A DNA stretch of 46,046 nt. It comes from Ruminococcus sp. GTDB lineage: Bacteria; Bacillota; Clostridia; Oscillospirales; Acutalibacteraceae. The notes beneath the pieces were generated by a model. That model ran no database searches. It worked only from the letters and a program-made list of their open reading frames with translations, and had not been told where the DNA came from. Of this stretch, positions 27,945-36,096 are shown one piece after another. The DNA lies in contig JAFUJH010000062.1 in NCBI GenBank assembly GCA_017473775.1, forward strand, positions 1 to 46,046, given 5' to 3'. Both the position numbers and the translations under genes were made by a program. Each line of letters starts with the position of its first letter. The first letter of the stretch is position 1.

Positions 27945-28982
27945 ATGTCAATACTCATCACCGGCGGCGCCGGATATATCGGAAGCCATACCTGCGTAGA
28001 GCTGATAAGTGCAGGGTACGATATCTTAGTTGTAGATAATTTTTCCAACAGCTGTGCTGAGTCACTCAGGCGTGTTGAGCAAATCACAGGTAAGTCTATA
28101 AAATTTTATGAGGCAGATGTATGTGATAAATCAGCCCTCAGAATTATCTTTTCTGAGAATAACATTGATGCTGTTATACATTTTGCAGGCTACAAGGCTG
28201 TAGGCGAGTCTGTGGAGAAGCCTATGATGTATTACGAGAATAACCTGATGAGCACTGTTTCTCTCATAGATGTTATGGAGAAATATGGAGTCAGAAATCT
28301 TGTTTTTTCCTCCTCGGCTACTGTGTATGCAGGGGATAACCCTATGCCTCTGACAGAGGATATGAAGCTGGGTGCAATCAACCCTTACGGTAAGACAAAG
28401 TTGTTTATCGAAGAAATACTCAGGGATTTGTGCTCTGCTAAAGATAACTGGTGCGTGGCACTGCTCAGATACTTCAATCCCATCGGTGCTCACAAAAGCG
28501 GCCTTATCGGTGAATCACCCAAGGGTATTCCCAACAATCTGATGCCCTATATCTCTCAGGTTGCCGTGGGTAAGCTTCAGCGGCTCAATGTTTTCGGTGA
28601 TGACTACGATACCCGTGACGGCACTGGAAGCAGGGATTATATCCATGTGGTTGACCTTGCAAAGGGCCATGTCAAGGCAATACAGTGGGCTATTAATAAC
28701 ACAGGCTGTGAAGCCTTCAACTTAGGCACAGGTAAGGGTACAACCGTACTTGAGCTCCGCAATGCATTTGTACAGGTTACAGGTATGGATGTGCCTTATG
28801 CAATTGCTCCCCGCAGGGCAGGGGATTTGGCTGAAGTTTATGCACTTCCTGCGAAAGCTAAGGATGTTCTTGGCTGGGAGGCTGAGCTTGACATAAGCCG
28901 TATGTGTGAGGATGCCTGGCGTTGGCAGAGCAACAATCCCATGGGTTATGAGATTGACAATACAATAGATATACTTAAATAA
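27945..28982 (+). CDS. galE: UDP-glucose 4-epimerase
   Basis: A 345-residue extended SDR enzyme, full length. It interconverts UDP-Glc and UDP-Gal (perhaps the GlcNAc/GalNAc forms), feeding the glycosyltransferases of this locus. Rossmann motif GGAGYIGSH, DNFSNS, HFAGYKAVGES, SSSATVYAG with the catalytic Ser/Thr, and NPYGKTK with the Tyr-x3-Lys. GGGGTGG precedes the ATG. Last gene of the locus, with a strong terminator behind it. Confidence 0.95.
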   Translation: MSILITGGAGYIGSHTCVELISAGYDILVVDNFSNSCAESLRRVEQITGKSIKFYEADVCDKSALRIIFSENNIDAVIHFAGYKAVGESVEKPMMYYENNLMSTVSLIDVMEKYGVRNLVFSSSATVYAGDNPMPLTEDMKLGAINPYGKTKLFIEEILRDLCSAKDNWCVALLRYFNPIGAHKSGLIGESPKGIPNNLMPYISQVAVGKLQRLNVFGDDYDTRDGTGSRDYIHVVDLAKGHVKAIQWAINNTGCEAFNLGTGKGTTVLELRNAFVQVTGMDVPYAIAPRRAGDLAEVYALPAKAKDVLGWEAELDISRMCEDAWRWQSNNPMGYEIDNTIDILK

Positions 28983-28987
28983 AATCA

Positions 28988-29030
28988 AGAGCAAGGACAT
29001 AAGGTATCACCTTTATCCTTGCTCTTTTTT
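28988..29030. terminator. Terminator between the convergent galE and sbcC genes
   Basis: AGAGCAAGGA (28988-28997) pairs with TCCTTGCTCT (29016-29025), with an inner TAAGGT/ACCTTTA stem, then TTTTT on the plus strand. It clearly serves galE; the minus-strand T tract for sbcC is weak. Confidence 0.85.
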
Positions 29031-29048
29031 GCTTGTACTTATAATGTT

Positions 29049-31814
29049 TTACAGCTGGAGAGTAGCTTTGCTGCCTCCGCTTTTTTCTTTAGTTACAATT
29101 ATCTGTTTGTCAACTCTTTGTTTCAGCTCTGCAACATGAGAGATTATGCCTACAAGTCTGTTACCCTCAACAAGACCCATCAGAGCCTTCATAGCCTGAG
29201 ACAGGGATTCCTCGTCAAGGGAGCCGAAGCCCTCGTCAACAAACATTGTGTCAAGTCTCACTCCGCCTGCAGATGCCTGTATTTCGTCAGAAAGCCCTAA
29301 CGCCAGAGACAGAGACGCCTTGAAGGATTCACCACCGGATAAGGTTTTAACACTTCTCTGAGTGCTGTTATAGTGATCAATAACATCCAGCTCAAGACCG
29401 CTTTGACTGCGGTTGTTGGCGGCCTTTTTCTGTCTTATAAGCTCATACTGACCGCCTGTCATCACCATAAGCCTCAGGTTGGCACGCTCTATAATTCTGT
29501 CAAAGTAGGTCATCTGAATATAAGTCTCCAGCATAACCTTCTCCTTTGCCTGAATCTTGCCGTTTGCAGTGTCGGCAAGTGCCTTTATCCAGCGTAATCT
29601 GTTCTCTGTGCTTATAAGCTCCTCTGATTTACCTTTGATATTTAACAGTGAATGGCGGTTGGCAGACAGTCTTGTGGCCAACAGCTGTCGCTTGCTTGTA
29701 AACTTTGCTTTCTCTGCGGATATCTGCATTTTTTTCGCAAGCATCTCATCAAGGCTATGCTCACAGGTAGCAGTGGCGTGTTCTTTAAGCTGTGCAGTCT
29801 TTGCTTTGAGTGCAGAGTGTTCCTCTCTGATTTTTCTCAGGCTATCTGCGGCGGCTTCGATTTCCTTGATGATTGCATCACGCATAAGCTTCAGTTGATT
29901 TATATGAGCAGACGCAATCTCCTTGGTTGCAAACCTGAGCTTTGCTCTGAGCTTTTCGGCTTGCTGTGTCAGACTTCTGATTTTCTCTGTATCAGCGGCA
30001 ACAGCAGTTTCTGTTTGTGCAAGAGAAGCCTTGAGCTGTTCAAGCTTAATCTCAAGCTGAGGAAGCTGTTCATCCAAGTGAGCTTTCCTGTTGATTTTGC
30101 TTTCTTCTGCTTTGATTTCCTCTGTAAGTCTTATGATTTCACTTTGGGTGCTGTTGTAGAGCTCCTGCATTTTTTCGGGGATTTCCACAATATCTTTAGT
30201 AGCAATCAGTGCCTCAGCCTGAGTCAGCAGGTTATCCTCTGCACTATTCATAGTTGCCCGTGCAGCCGCACAATCCTGACTTGCCTTTGCTGTGATTGCC
30301 TGTGCTTTGTCTGCTTCGTCCTTAGCTTTTTTCAGTTGTGCTTCTGTAGGAGCGTCCGAGGACAGGGGTGCAGGTGTTGGATGAGTCTTTGAGCCGCATA
30401 CAGGGCAGGGAGTGCCCTCCGCAAGTGTGGCGGCAAGGATTCCTGCCTGTTCATCCAGAAACGCTTTGTTCATTGTTCTGTACTTCCGGTCTGCTTCGTT
30501 TGACGCTTTCTCTGCTTGTGTGTAGCTCTCAACACTCACAATGTAAGCTTTGGCTGCCTTGTTGTATTCATCGAGCAGTGTCCTCAGTGCGTCAAGCCTT
30601 GCAAGTATATCACGGGCTTTGTCCAGTGCGTTAATAAGAAATGCCTTGTTTTCTCCTGCATTCTCCAGAGAGAGTCTCTCTGCCCTCAGACTTATAAGAA
30701 CCTCTGCCAGCTTTTGCAGTTCGCTTTCTGTTTGGGCTTTTTGGCATAACTTTTTTTCAAGACTCTGCTCTGTAGCTGTAATCTCTTTGGTTACAGCCTC
30801 ATCCTCGTCATACATTACCAGTTCGCTTGAAAAAAGCGTTATCTCTGAACTGAGCTTGTCCTTTTCAACCTCTTTGGCTACAGCTTTGCTGTGCAAGGCT
30901 TCGGCATCTGCAAGGTCCATTGCCTTTTTCTCAAGGAGAGCTTCACTTTCCTCGAGTGCTGATTGTGCCTTCTGTGCTTCTTCGATTTTTCCGATAATTC
31001 CGTTTATCTCTGCAAGCACGCCGTCAAGCTCTGCAATCTCCTTGTCAGCAGCTTCTGCTTTCTTGTTGTCGTTATCAATCAGTACTTCAATAAGCTCAAT
31101 TACATCCTCTATGAGCATTTCGCCATTCTTGGCTTTTTCTACCTGAAATGACAGTGCATCCTCCTCGTCACAGAGTATTCCGCCTATGTACTGGTCAACA
31201 CTGCTTCGTACCTGCTCACATTTCTGAGCAAGGTCTCCTGAGGCACCCTTGAGTCGGTCCTGCAGTGTTCTGTATTTTGTTGTTTTGAAAATCTGTCTGA
31301 ATATCTTGATTCTGTCCTCGGTTGAAGCAAGCAGCAGTTTCAGGAAATCTCCCTGAGCAATCATTGCAATCTGCAGGAACTGCTCTCTGTCGATTCCCAT
31401 TATTTCTTTGATTTTTGTATCAACATCCTTGCGTTTGGCTATCACCTTACCGTCAGGCATTTTAAGCTCTGCCTCTGCCTTTTGGGTTGTAAATCCGTCA
31501 CCGCGGCTTTTAGGTCGGTCATACTCTGGATTACGCTTTACCTTGTACTGTTTGCCGTTGTATTCAAAGATAAGCTCAACCTCGGTTGGAGTTTCGTCTT
31601 TTGCATATTTTGAGCGGAACATTCCTGCTTCTCTGTTCTGACCGCTTGCCTCTCCGTACAGAGCAAACACAATTGCATCAAAGATGGTAGTCTTGCCTGC
31701 ACCTGTGTCACCTGTGATAAGATAAAGTCCGCTTGTACCTAAATTATCAAGCTCAAGCACCTGTGTGGCGGCATAGGGGCCGAAGGCTGTCATTGTAAGC
31801 TTTATAGGTCTCAT
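29049..31814 (-). CDS. sbcC: SbcC exonuclease subunit (Rad50 homologue)
   Basis: A 921-residue SMC-like ATPase that with SbcD cleaves DNA hairpins and processes double-strand ends. Walker A GDTGAGKTT (35-43) is followed by a long coiled coil interrupted by the zinc hook CPVC (about 468-471), a returning coiled coil, the signature LSGGES and Walker B MFVDEGFGSLDEE. Length is typical for Firmicutes. ATG at 31814 overlaps the sbcD stop by 4 bp (ATGA). Confidence 0.96.
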   Translation of the reverse strand: MRPIKLTMTAFGPYAATQVLELDNLGTSGLYLITGDTGAGKTTIFDAIVFALYGEASGQNREAGMFRSKYAKDETPTEVELIFEYNGKQYKVKRNPEYDRPKSRGDGFTTQKAEAELKMPDGKVIAKRKDVDTKIKEIMGIDREQFLQIAMIAQGDFLKLLLASTEDRIKIFRQIFKTTKYRTLQDRLKGASGDLAQKCEQVRSSVDQYIGGILCDEEDALSFQVEKAKNGEMLIEDVIELIEVLIDNDNKKAEAADKEIAELDGVLAEINGIIGKIEEAQKAQSALEESEALLEKKAMDLADAEALHSKAVAKEVEKDKLSSEITLFSSELVMYDEDEAVTKEITATEQSLEKKLCQKAQTESELQKLAEVLISLRAERLSLENAGENKAFLINALDKARDILARLDALRTLLDEYNKAAKAYIVSVESYTQAEKASNEADRKYRTMNKAFLDEQAGILAATLAEGTPCPVCGSKTHPTPAPLSSDAPTEAQLKKAKDEADKAQAITAKASQDCAAARATMNSAEDNLLTQAEALIATKDIVEIPEKMQELYNSTQSEIIRLTEEIKAEESKINRKAHLDEQLPQLEIKLEQLKASLAQTETAVAADTEKIRSLTQQAEKLRAKLRFATKEIASAHINQLKLMRDAIIKEIEAAADSLRKIREEHSALKAKTAQLKEHATATCEHSLDEMLAKKMQISAEKAKFTSKRQLLATRLSANRHSLLNIKGKSEELISTENRLRWIKALADTANGKIQAKEKVMLETYIQMTYFDRIIERANLRLMVMTGGQYELIRQKKAANNRSQSGLELDVIDHYNSTQRSVKTLSGGESFKASLSLALGLSDEIQASAGGVRLDTMFVDEGFGSLDEESLSQAMKALMGLVEGNRLVGIISHVAELKQRVDKQIIVTKEKSGGSKATLQL

Positions 31815-32950
31815 TCTTCATCCTCCCAGATTTCCTCAATAAGCTCCAGCATAAAGGCGTTTTGCTCATCACTCATTGGCTGATTGTTCTGTTCTTCATA
31901 GAAGTCTGCAAACAATTCCAGCGGAGACTTCCTCTCTACATCTGTTGCACCTGTGATTGATGTGCTTTGACGAGTCCGCTTGTTATCGTAATCAAGCTTC
32001 ATCAGGTTTGTGTACACAGTACGAAGAAGCCCCAGAGCATTGGGCACATCCTCCTCGTCCGTGAGGGTAATGTGCATATAGTCGGTTTTATAGGTGGTGT
32101 CCTTGTAAAACTTCTTTGCCATAATCTCCTGATATGTACCCCTTATTTCCTTCATATCTCTCATGGGAGTCAGTGGCACAGTGCTGATTGAGAGGCTTCC
32201 TTTTTCACAAAGCTCTACTACAGTGACTGATTTTTTATCATTAGCTTCAGAGAAGGAATACTTCAATGGAGTTCCGCAGTATCTTACTCTTTCACTTTTG
32301 CAATTCTGTGGAGAATGCAGATGTCCCAGTGCCACATAATCAAAACTGTCAAATACACTCACATCTACATTATCTGTACCACCCACAGAGATATCCTCCG
32401 ACTCACTGCGTGTAGCACCTGTTACAAACTGATGTGTAATAAGCACATTTCGTTTGCTTTCGTCAATATTCATATTATCCACAGCAACACGCATGGCATC
32501 TGTGTAGGACGCAATCTCCTTGTCTGCAAAGAATCTGCGTACATGAGCAGGCTTTACAAAGGGGAGCATATATAAATTTACCTCGCCGTATTCGTCGCTG
32601 AGTGTAACAGGCTCAACCTTGCCGCTATAAACAGGGGACAGGTGAATACCTTGTGAGCTCATCAGCCGAGAGCCAAAAGCAATACGCTCAGGGGAGTCAT
32701 GGTTGCCGCTTATAATTAACACCTGCAGATTCCTCTTTGACAGCCTGTACAGAAAGTCATCAAACAGCTGTACCGCCTCTGCACTGGGCACAGGCTTATC
32801 ATACACATCACCTGCAATAATAACTCCCTGAGGCTCAACCTCGTCAATAATACCTAATATCTGCATCAGTATGTATTGCTGATCCTCAATCATAGAGAAC
32901 TCATTGACCCTCTTGCCAATGTGAAGGTCAGATAAATGAACAAGTTTCAA
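31811..32950 (-). CDS. sbcD: SbcD nuclease subunit (Mre11 homologue)
   Basis: A 379-residue metallophosphoesterase. Manganese ligands lie in LSDLHIG (Asp 8, His 10), AGDVYD, SGNHDS, THQF and GHLH. It forms the SbcCD complex with the next gene. The start is TTG at 32950, 8 bp after AGGAGG. It is divergent from the WYL regulators across ~200 bp, so both promoters share that gap. Confidence 0.96.
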   Translation of the reverse strand: MKLVHLSDLHIGKRVNEFSMIEDQQYILMQILGIIDEVEPQGVIIAGDVYDKPVPSAEAVQLFDDFLYRLSKRNLQVLIISGNHDSPERIAFGSRLMSSQGIHLSPVYSGKVEPVTLSDEYGEVNLYMLPFVKPAHVRRFFADKEIASYTDAMRVAVDNMNIDESKRNVLITHQFVTGATRSESEDISVGGTDNVDVSVFDSFDYVALGHLHSPQNCKSERVRYCGTPLKYSFSEANDKKSVTVVELCEKGSLSISTVPLTPMRDMKEIRGTYQEIMAKKFYKDTTYKTDYMHITLTDEEDVPNALGLLRTVYTNLMKLDYDNKRTRQSTSITGATDVERKSPLELFADFYEEQNNQPMSDEQNAFMLELIEEIWEDEE

Positions 32951-33079
32951 TTCTATATTCCTCCTTTGCGGAATATGTCATAATAATTACATTATTATTG
33001 TATATTTATAAGGTTGCTATTGTCAAGATGACGAACTTTATCTTATTTGCACAGACCCGTTTATCGTACAACTGGGTAC

Positions 33080-33108
33080 TTGCTTATTACAGGTGTTTAT
33101 AATATAAT
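33080..33108 (+). promoter_or_regulatory. Promoter of the WYL gene pair
   Basis: TTGCTT (33080-33085), a 17-bp spacer and TATAAT (33103-33108), about 48 bp before the TTG start at 33156. Confidence 0.65.
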
Positions 33109-33155
33109 TGTCTTGTTAATCAATGTTGATTCTATGCAGATAGGAGGTGGAGAAT

Positions 33156-34397
33156 TTGTCTGCATACAGTGAGCTTATCAAGAATTTTGAGAAGATTCGT
33201 GCCTATATGCGTGACTTCTATGTGTACGGATTCAAGAGCCGAGGCGAGTATAACACCAAAAGCTCCCGTTCCTACGACGATGAACGCCGCCGTATGGAGA
33301 GCTGGCTGGGTGACCATATGAGCTTTGTCAGGAGCAAAGACGGCAAGAATATGTTTATATCTATCGACAGCCGTGTAATATCCCATAACCCTCTGTACAG
33401 AGCGTGGAAGACTAAGTCCTTCACTGATAGGGATGTTACCCTGCATTTCATTCTCTTTGATATTCTCCACACACCTGATATAGCACTCACTTTGTCAGAG
33501 CTTCTCACTGAGATTGACACCTATCTTGCTGATTTTGACGAGCCTCTGGCTCTGGATGAATCCACAGTCAGAAAGAAGCTCAAGGAGTATACCGCAGAGG
33601 GAATAATTATTGCAGAGAAACAGGGCAGAAGTGTGGCATACCGCAGAGCAGGGGATACCTTCTGCGTTAAAGATACCGACGCTATCCATTATTTCTCTGA
33701 GGTTTTACCTTGCGGAGTTATCGGCTCCTACATACTTGACAAACAGCCCGAGCATCCCGACAGACTCTACTTCAAGCATCATTATATAACCTCAGCACTG
33801 GACAGCGATGTGCTGTGCACTTTGTTTGATGCTATCCGACGCAGATGCTTTGTCACTCTTAACAGCTTCACCCGATACAGTAGCGACAGCTCTGTTCTTA
33901 AACTTGTACCGCTGAAGATCTACATTAGCGCTCAAAGCGGCAGACAGCATCTGCTTGCCTATGATACTCGTCTGAAGTATATCAAAGCTTTCAGAATTGA
34001 TTCCCTGTCTGATGTGCAAATCGAAGATACCTGTCAGGAGTACGGGGAATTAAGAGCAAAGCTGGATTCTTTATCCGAGCATATGTGGGGAGTCAACTGC
34101 AATAAAAGCGAACGACTCAGCCGCGTGGACTTTACTGTTCGGATAGATCCTGACGAGGATTATATCGTCCGCAGACTATATCGTGAGAAGCGGATAGGTA
34201 CTGTAGAAAAGCTGGACGAAAGCCACTATCGCTTTTATGCAGATGTATATGATACAAGCGAGTTGATTCCTTGGATTCGTACTTTTATCTGCCGAATCAC
34301 ACAGCTTAGCTTCTCTGATAGAACGACAGAAAACCTGTTCAAAAAGGATATAGAAGCTATGTATAAATTGTATTCTGTAGGAGGTGAGCAGTCTTGA
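33156..34397 (+). CDS. WYL-domain regulator, first of a pair
   Basis: About 413 residues. TTG 33156 is best: AGGAGGTGG lies 6-7 bp upstream, whereas the GTG at 33147 falls within it. The N-terminal ~80 residues are basic and winged-helix-like (RGEYNTKSSRSYDDERRR). A second helical segment follows (DESTVRKKLKEYTAEG), then a WYL domain (about 245-300; LLAYDTRLKYIKAFRIDSL) and a C-terminal extension. WYL domains sense nucleic acid or nucleotide ligands in defence, repair and SOS-like regulators. It overlaps the next gene (TTGA), like the PafB-PafC pair. Its targets are probably the downstream SPFH/rtcB unit, sbcDC, or both; this is inference. Confidence 0.83.
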   Translation: MSAYSELIKNFEKIRAYMRDFYVYGFKSRGEYNTKSSRSYDDERRRMESWLGDHMSFVRSKDGKNMFISIDSRVISHNPLYRAWKTKSFTDRDVTLHFILFDILHTPDIALTLSELLTEIDTYLADFDEPLALDESTVRKKLKEYTAEGIIIAEKQGRSVAYRRAGDTFCVKDTDAIHYFSEVLPCGVIGSYILDKQPEHPDRLYFKHHYITSALDSDVLCTLFDAIRRRCFVTLNSFTRYSSDSSVLKLVPLKIYISAQSGRQHLLAYDTRLKYIKAFRIDSLSDVQIEDTCQEYGELRAKLDSLSEHMWGVNCNKSERLSRVDFTVRIDPDEDYIVRRLYREKRIGTVEKLDESHYRFYADVYDTSELIPWIRTFICRITQLSFSDRTTENLFKKDIEAMYKLYSVGGEQS

Positions 34398-35305
34398 TTT
34401 TCAGCGAGCTTTACTCAGCCTATTACAATGCTATTGCAGAGATACTCACTTGCCTGATTAAAGGTGAAAAAGACGAGGCAACCCTTCGTCAGGCGGTACA
34501 GCGTCACGCTTTTTCAGACAGTGTGCTCACTGTTCTTCCATCCCTTAAATCCCAGAAGTGGCAGCTTGTACACAGCGATATGACAACTCCTGTCAGGAAT
34601 ATCCCAACAATGCCCCTCACAGATTTACAGCGTCGTTGGCTCAAGGCTGTTTCACTTGACCCCCGTGTGCGTTTGTTTGATATGGACTTTTCGTCTCTTT
34701 CGGATGTGGAGCCCCTGTTCACTCCCGAGGACTATGTGGTATATGATGCTTACAGAGACGGCGACCCTTATACAGACGAGCAATATATCAGGAACTTTAG
34801 AACCATTCTTTCTGCTATAAAAGAGCACAGCACAGTGAAGTTTGAAACCGTCAACCGTTCCGGCAGGAATATAAGTCTTGTGATGTTACCTAAGCATCTG
34901 GAGTATTCTCAGAAGGATGACAAATTCCGCGTGATATGTGCAGGCCACCGCTTCAGCAATACTTTGAATCTTGCCCGTATCATATCCTGTCGTAAGTGTT
35001 ACAGCGTGAAGGAGTATTTCTCCTGCGAGCATAAGCGAGAGACGCGGACTCTGACACTGAGGATTACCGATAAGCGTAACGCTCTTGAACGAACTATGCT
35101 TCACTTTGCACACTTTGAGAAGCAGGCAGAGCGGATTGATGATATTCATTACAATTTACACCTGACCTATGACAAAGAGGACGAGACCGAGCTTGTTATC
35201 AGGGTGTTAGGCTTCGGCCCTCTTATAGAGGTAACATCGCCACAAAGCTTTAGAAATTTAATAATAGAACGGCTTGAAAAGCAAAAAAGCTGCGGACTTG
35301 CGTGA
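34394..35305 (+). CDS. WYL-domain regulator, second of a pair
   Basis: 303 residues starting with TTG 34394, 9 bp after AGGAGG and overlapping the previous stop. The N-terminus is shorter than in the first protein, with no obvious winged helix. The central region (LTDLQRRWLKAVSLDPRVRLF) resembles WYL proteins, and the WYL domain follows (about 135-210; SLVMLPKHLEYSQKDDKFR, RFSNTLNLARI). It may need the first protein for DNA binding, as heterodimeric PafBC does. The stop codon lies inside a hairpin. Confidence 0.78.
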   Translation: MIFSELYSAYYNAIAEILTCLIKGEKDEATLRQAVQRHAFSDSVLTVLPSLKSQKWQLVHSDMTTPVRNIPTMPLTDLQRRWLKAVSLDPRVRLFDMDFSSLSDVEPLFTPEDYVVYDAYRDGDPYTDEQYIRNFRTILSAIKEHSTVKFETVNRSGRNISLVMLPKHLEYSQKDDKFRVICAGHRFSNTLNLARIISCRKCYSVKEYFSCEHKRETRTLTLRITDKRNALERTMLHFAHFEKQAERIDDIHYNLHLTYDKEDETELVIRVLGFGPLIEVTSPQSFRNLIIERLEKQKSCGLA

Positions 35306-35327
35306 GTGTCCTCGGGACATTCACGCA
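35299..35327 (+). promoter_or_regulatory. Hairpin overlapping the WYL2 stop codon
   Basis: A 13-bp stem with one G-T pair (35299-35311 with 35315-35327) and a 3-nt loop. The stop codon at 35303-35305 is within the left arm. No T tract follows, so it is not a simple terminator; it could stabilise or process the mRNA end. Confidence 0.4.
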
Positions 35328-35414
35328 GCGATATAAATTCTTTCCGAAATTTGTGATATGTTGCTGATGTAACTCATTATGCCATTTGCTTTATATGTTT
35401 GCTACACAAACAAT

Positions 35415-35557
35415 AGATTTATATCATATCGTATCCGAATTTAGTGAGGATATATCGCATTTACAAGGTAAATATATCGTGTTGAGCTTTGCTCAACATA
35501 TCGTAAAAGAAACAGAATCATATGGGTTTTCCCAAATGGTTCTGTTTCTTTCTTTTT
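35415..35557 (+). repeat. Palindromic intergenic repeat ending in a terminator
   Basis: An AT-rich stretch with recurring ATATCG/CGATAT words, the perfect hairpin GTTGAGC-TTT-GCTCAAC (35481-35497), and a final stem AGAAACAGAA/TTCTGTTTCT (35508-35517 with 35540-35549, inner TGGG-TTTT-CCCA) that runs into T-rich TTTCTTTTT. It resembles the non-coding palindromic elements scattered in gut Clostridia genomes and would terminate the WYL transcript. Only one copy is visible here, so repeat status is not proven. Confidence 0.45.
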
Positions 35558-35629
35558 AAGTTCGCAGCTTTTTTTCCGTGTTAAATGTTTACTCAATTGC
35601 TAAAATATCCTTGCAAGGTTACTCAAACG

Positions 35630-35795
35630 GGTGATTGACGCTCACCGTGGTGCACGAAGCTGTGCTTTCAGTGTATGCCGAGAACACTTGCACCTATGAC
35701 AGCCTGAGGAGTACTCAGGAATAGGGAGCAGTGCCTCCCGTGCGTCTTATCCTTTTTGATCGTGGGTTCAATTCCCACCGTGTGTAATATACACG
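35630..35795 (+). ncRNA. Candidate structured RNA with a tRNA-like T-arm
   Basis: A chain of stems: GGTGA/TCACC (35630-34, 35642-46); GGTGCA/TGCACC (35649-54, 35689-94) enclosing GAAGC-TGT-GCTTTC and AGTGT/ACACT (35670-74, 35684-88); CCTGAG/CTCAGG (35703-08, 35714-19); GGGAG/CTCCC (35724-28, 35735-39); and a canonical T-arm GTGGG-TTCAATT-CCCAC (35762-35778). The T-arm is followed by CGTGTGTA, which can pair with GTGCACG (35650-56) using wobbles. It is not a normal tRNA: no D-arm fits and the anticodon-like loop lacks T33. It lies between WYL regulators and rtcB. Bacterial Y RNAs also mimic tRNA near RNA-repair genes, but no Ro gene is seen. Ends are approximate. Confidence 0.45.
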
Positions 35796-35855
35796 CTGAT
35801 TGGTTATGTCAAGAAAGATAAAAACATTTTTGGTAATGTAAAAAAAGAGCTCTCA

Positions 35856-36031
35856 GCAATTACTCCGCCTTTGATGTATAAGCATAGCTTTAATACTCAA
35901 AAGGCAAATATGCTCTCAGCCTTGTCTCGTTGCAGATACCGTGTAAGTTTGCATAGTACCAGAAGCTCTGCTTTCCGTTCTATGCAAGGTGCACTCAAGC
36001 TCTGAGCCGCCGTGAGTATATGAGTAATTGC
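35856..36031. ncRNA. Second candidate structured RNA, closed by a 10-bp terminal stem
   Basis: GCAATTACTC (35856-35865) is the exact reverse complement of GAGTAATTGC (36022-36031), closing a ~176-nt region. Inside, TTGCATAG/CTATGCAA (35949-56, 35980-87) encloses GAAGC-TCT-GCTTTC, a near copy of the hairpin in the first candidate, and GGTGCAC recurs at 35988. Orientation is undecided: on the minus strand a run of seven T lies 9 nt beyond the terminal stem (35841-35847), which would suit a minus-strand RNA; on the plus strand it lies directly before the SPFH gene and could be its leader. No ORF of note. Confidence 0.35.
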
Positions 36032-36096
36032 AAAGTCGCAGACCACCGCAAGTCGGTTTACATAAAATATAATTATTAATAAAGAGGTGTTATAAT

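Noticed and set aside
29557-31146. Several plus-strand frames of 88-246 codons
   Set aside because: All are antisense to sbcC; the Ser/Leu-rich translations are typical of antisense to coiled-coil coding DNA.
35649-35786. A genuine or intron-bearing tRNA gene
   Set aside because: The T-arm is canonical, but the acceptor needs three wobbles, there is no D-arm, position 33 is not T, and the variable region would exceed 40 nt. Kept as a tRNA-like RNA candidate only.
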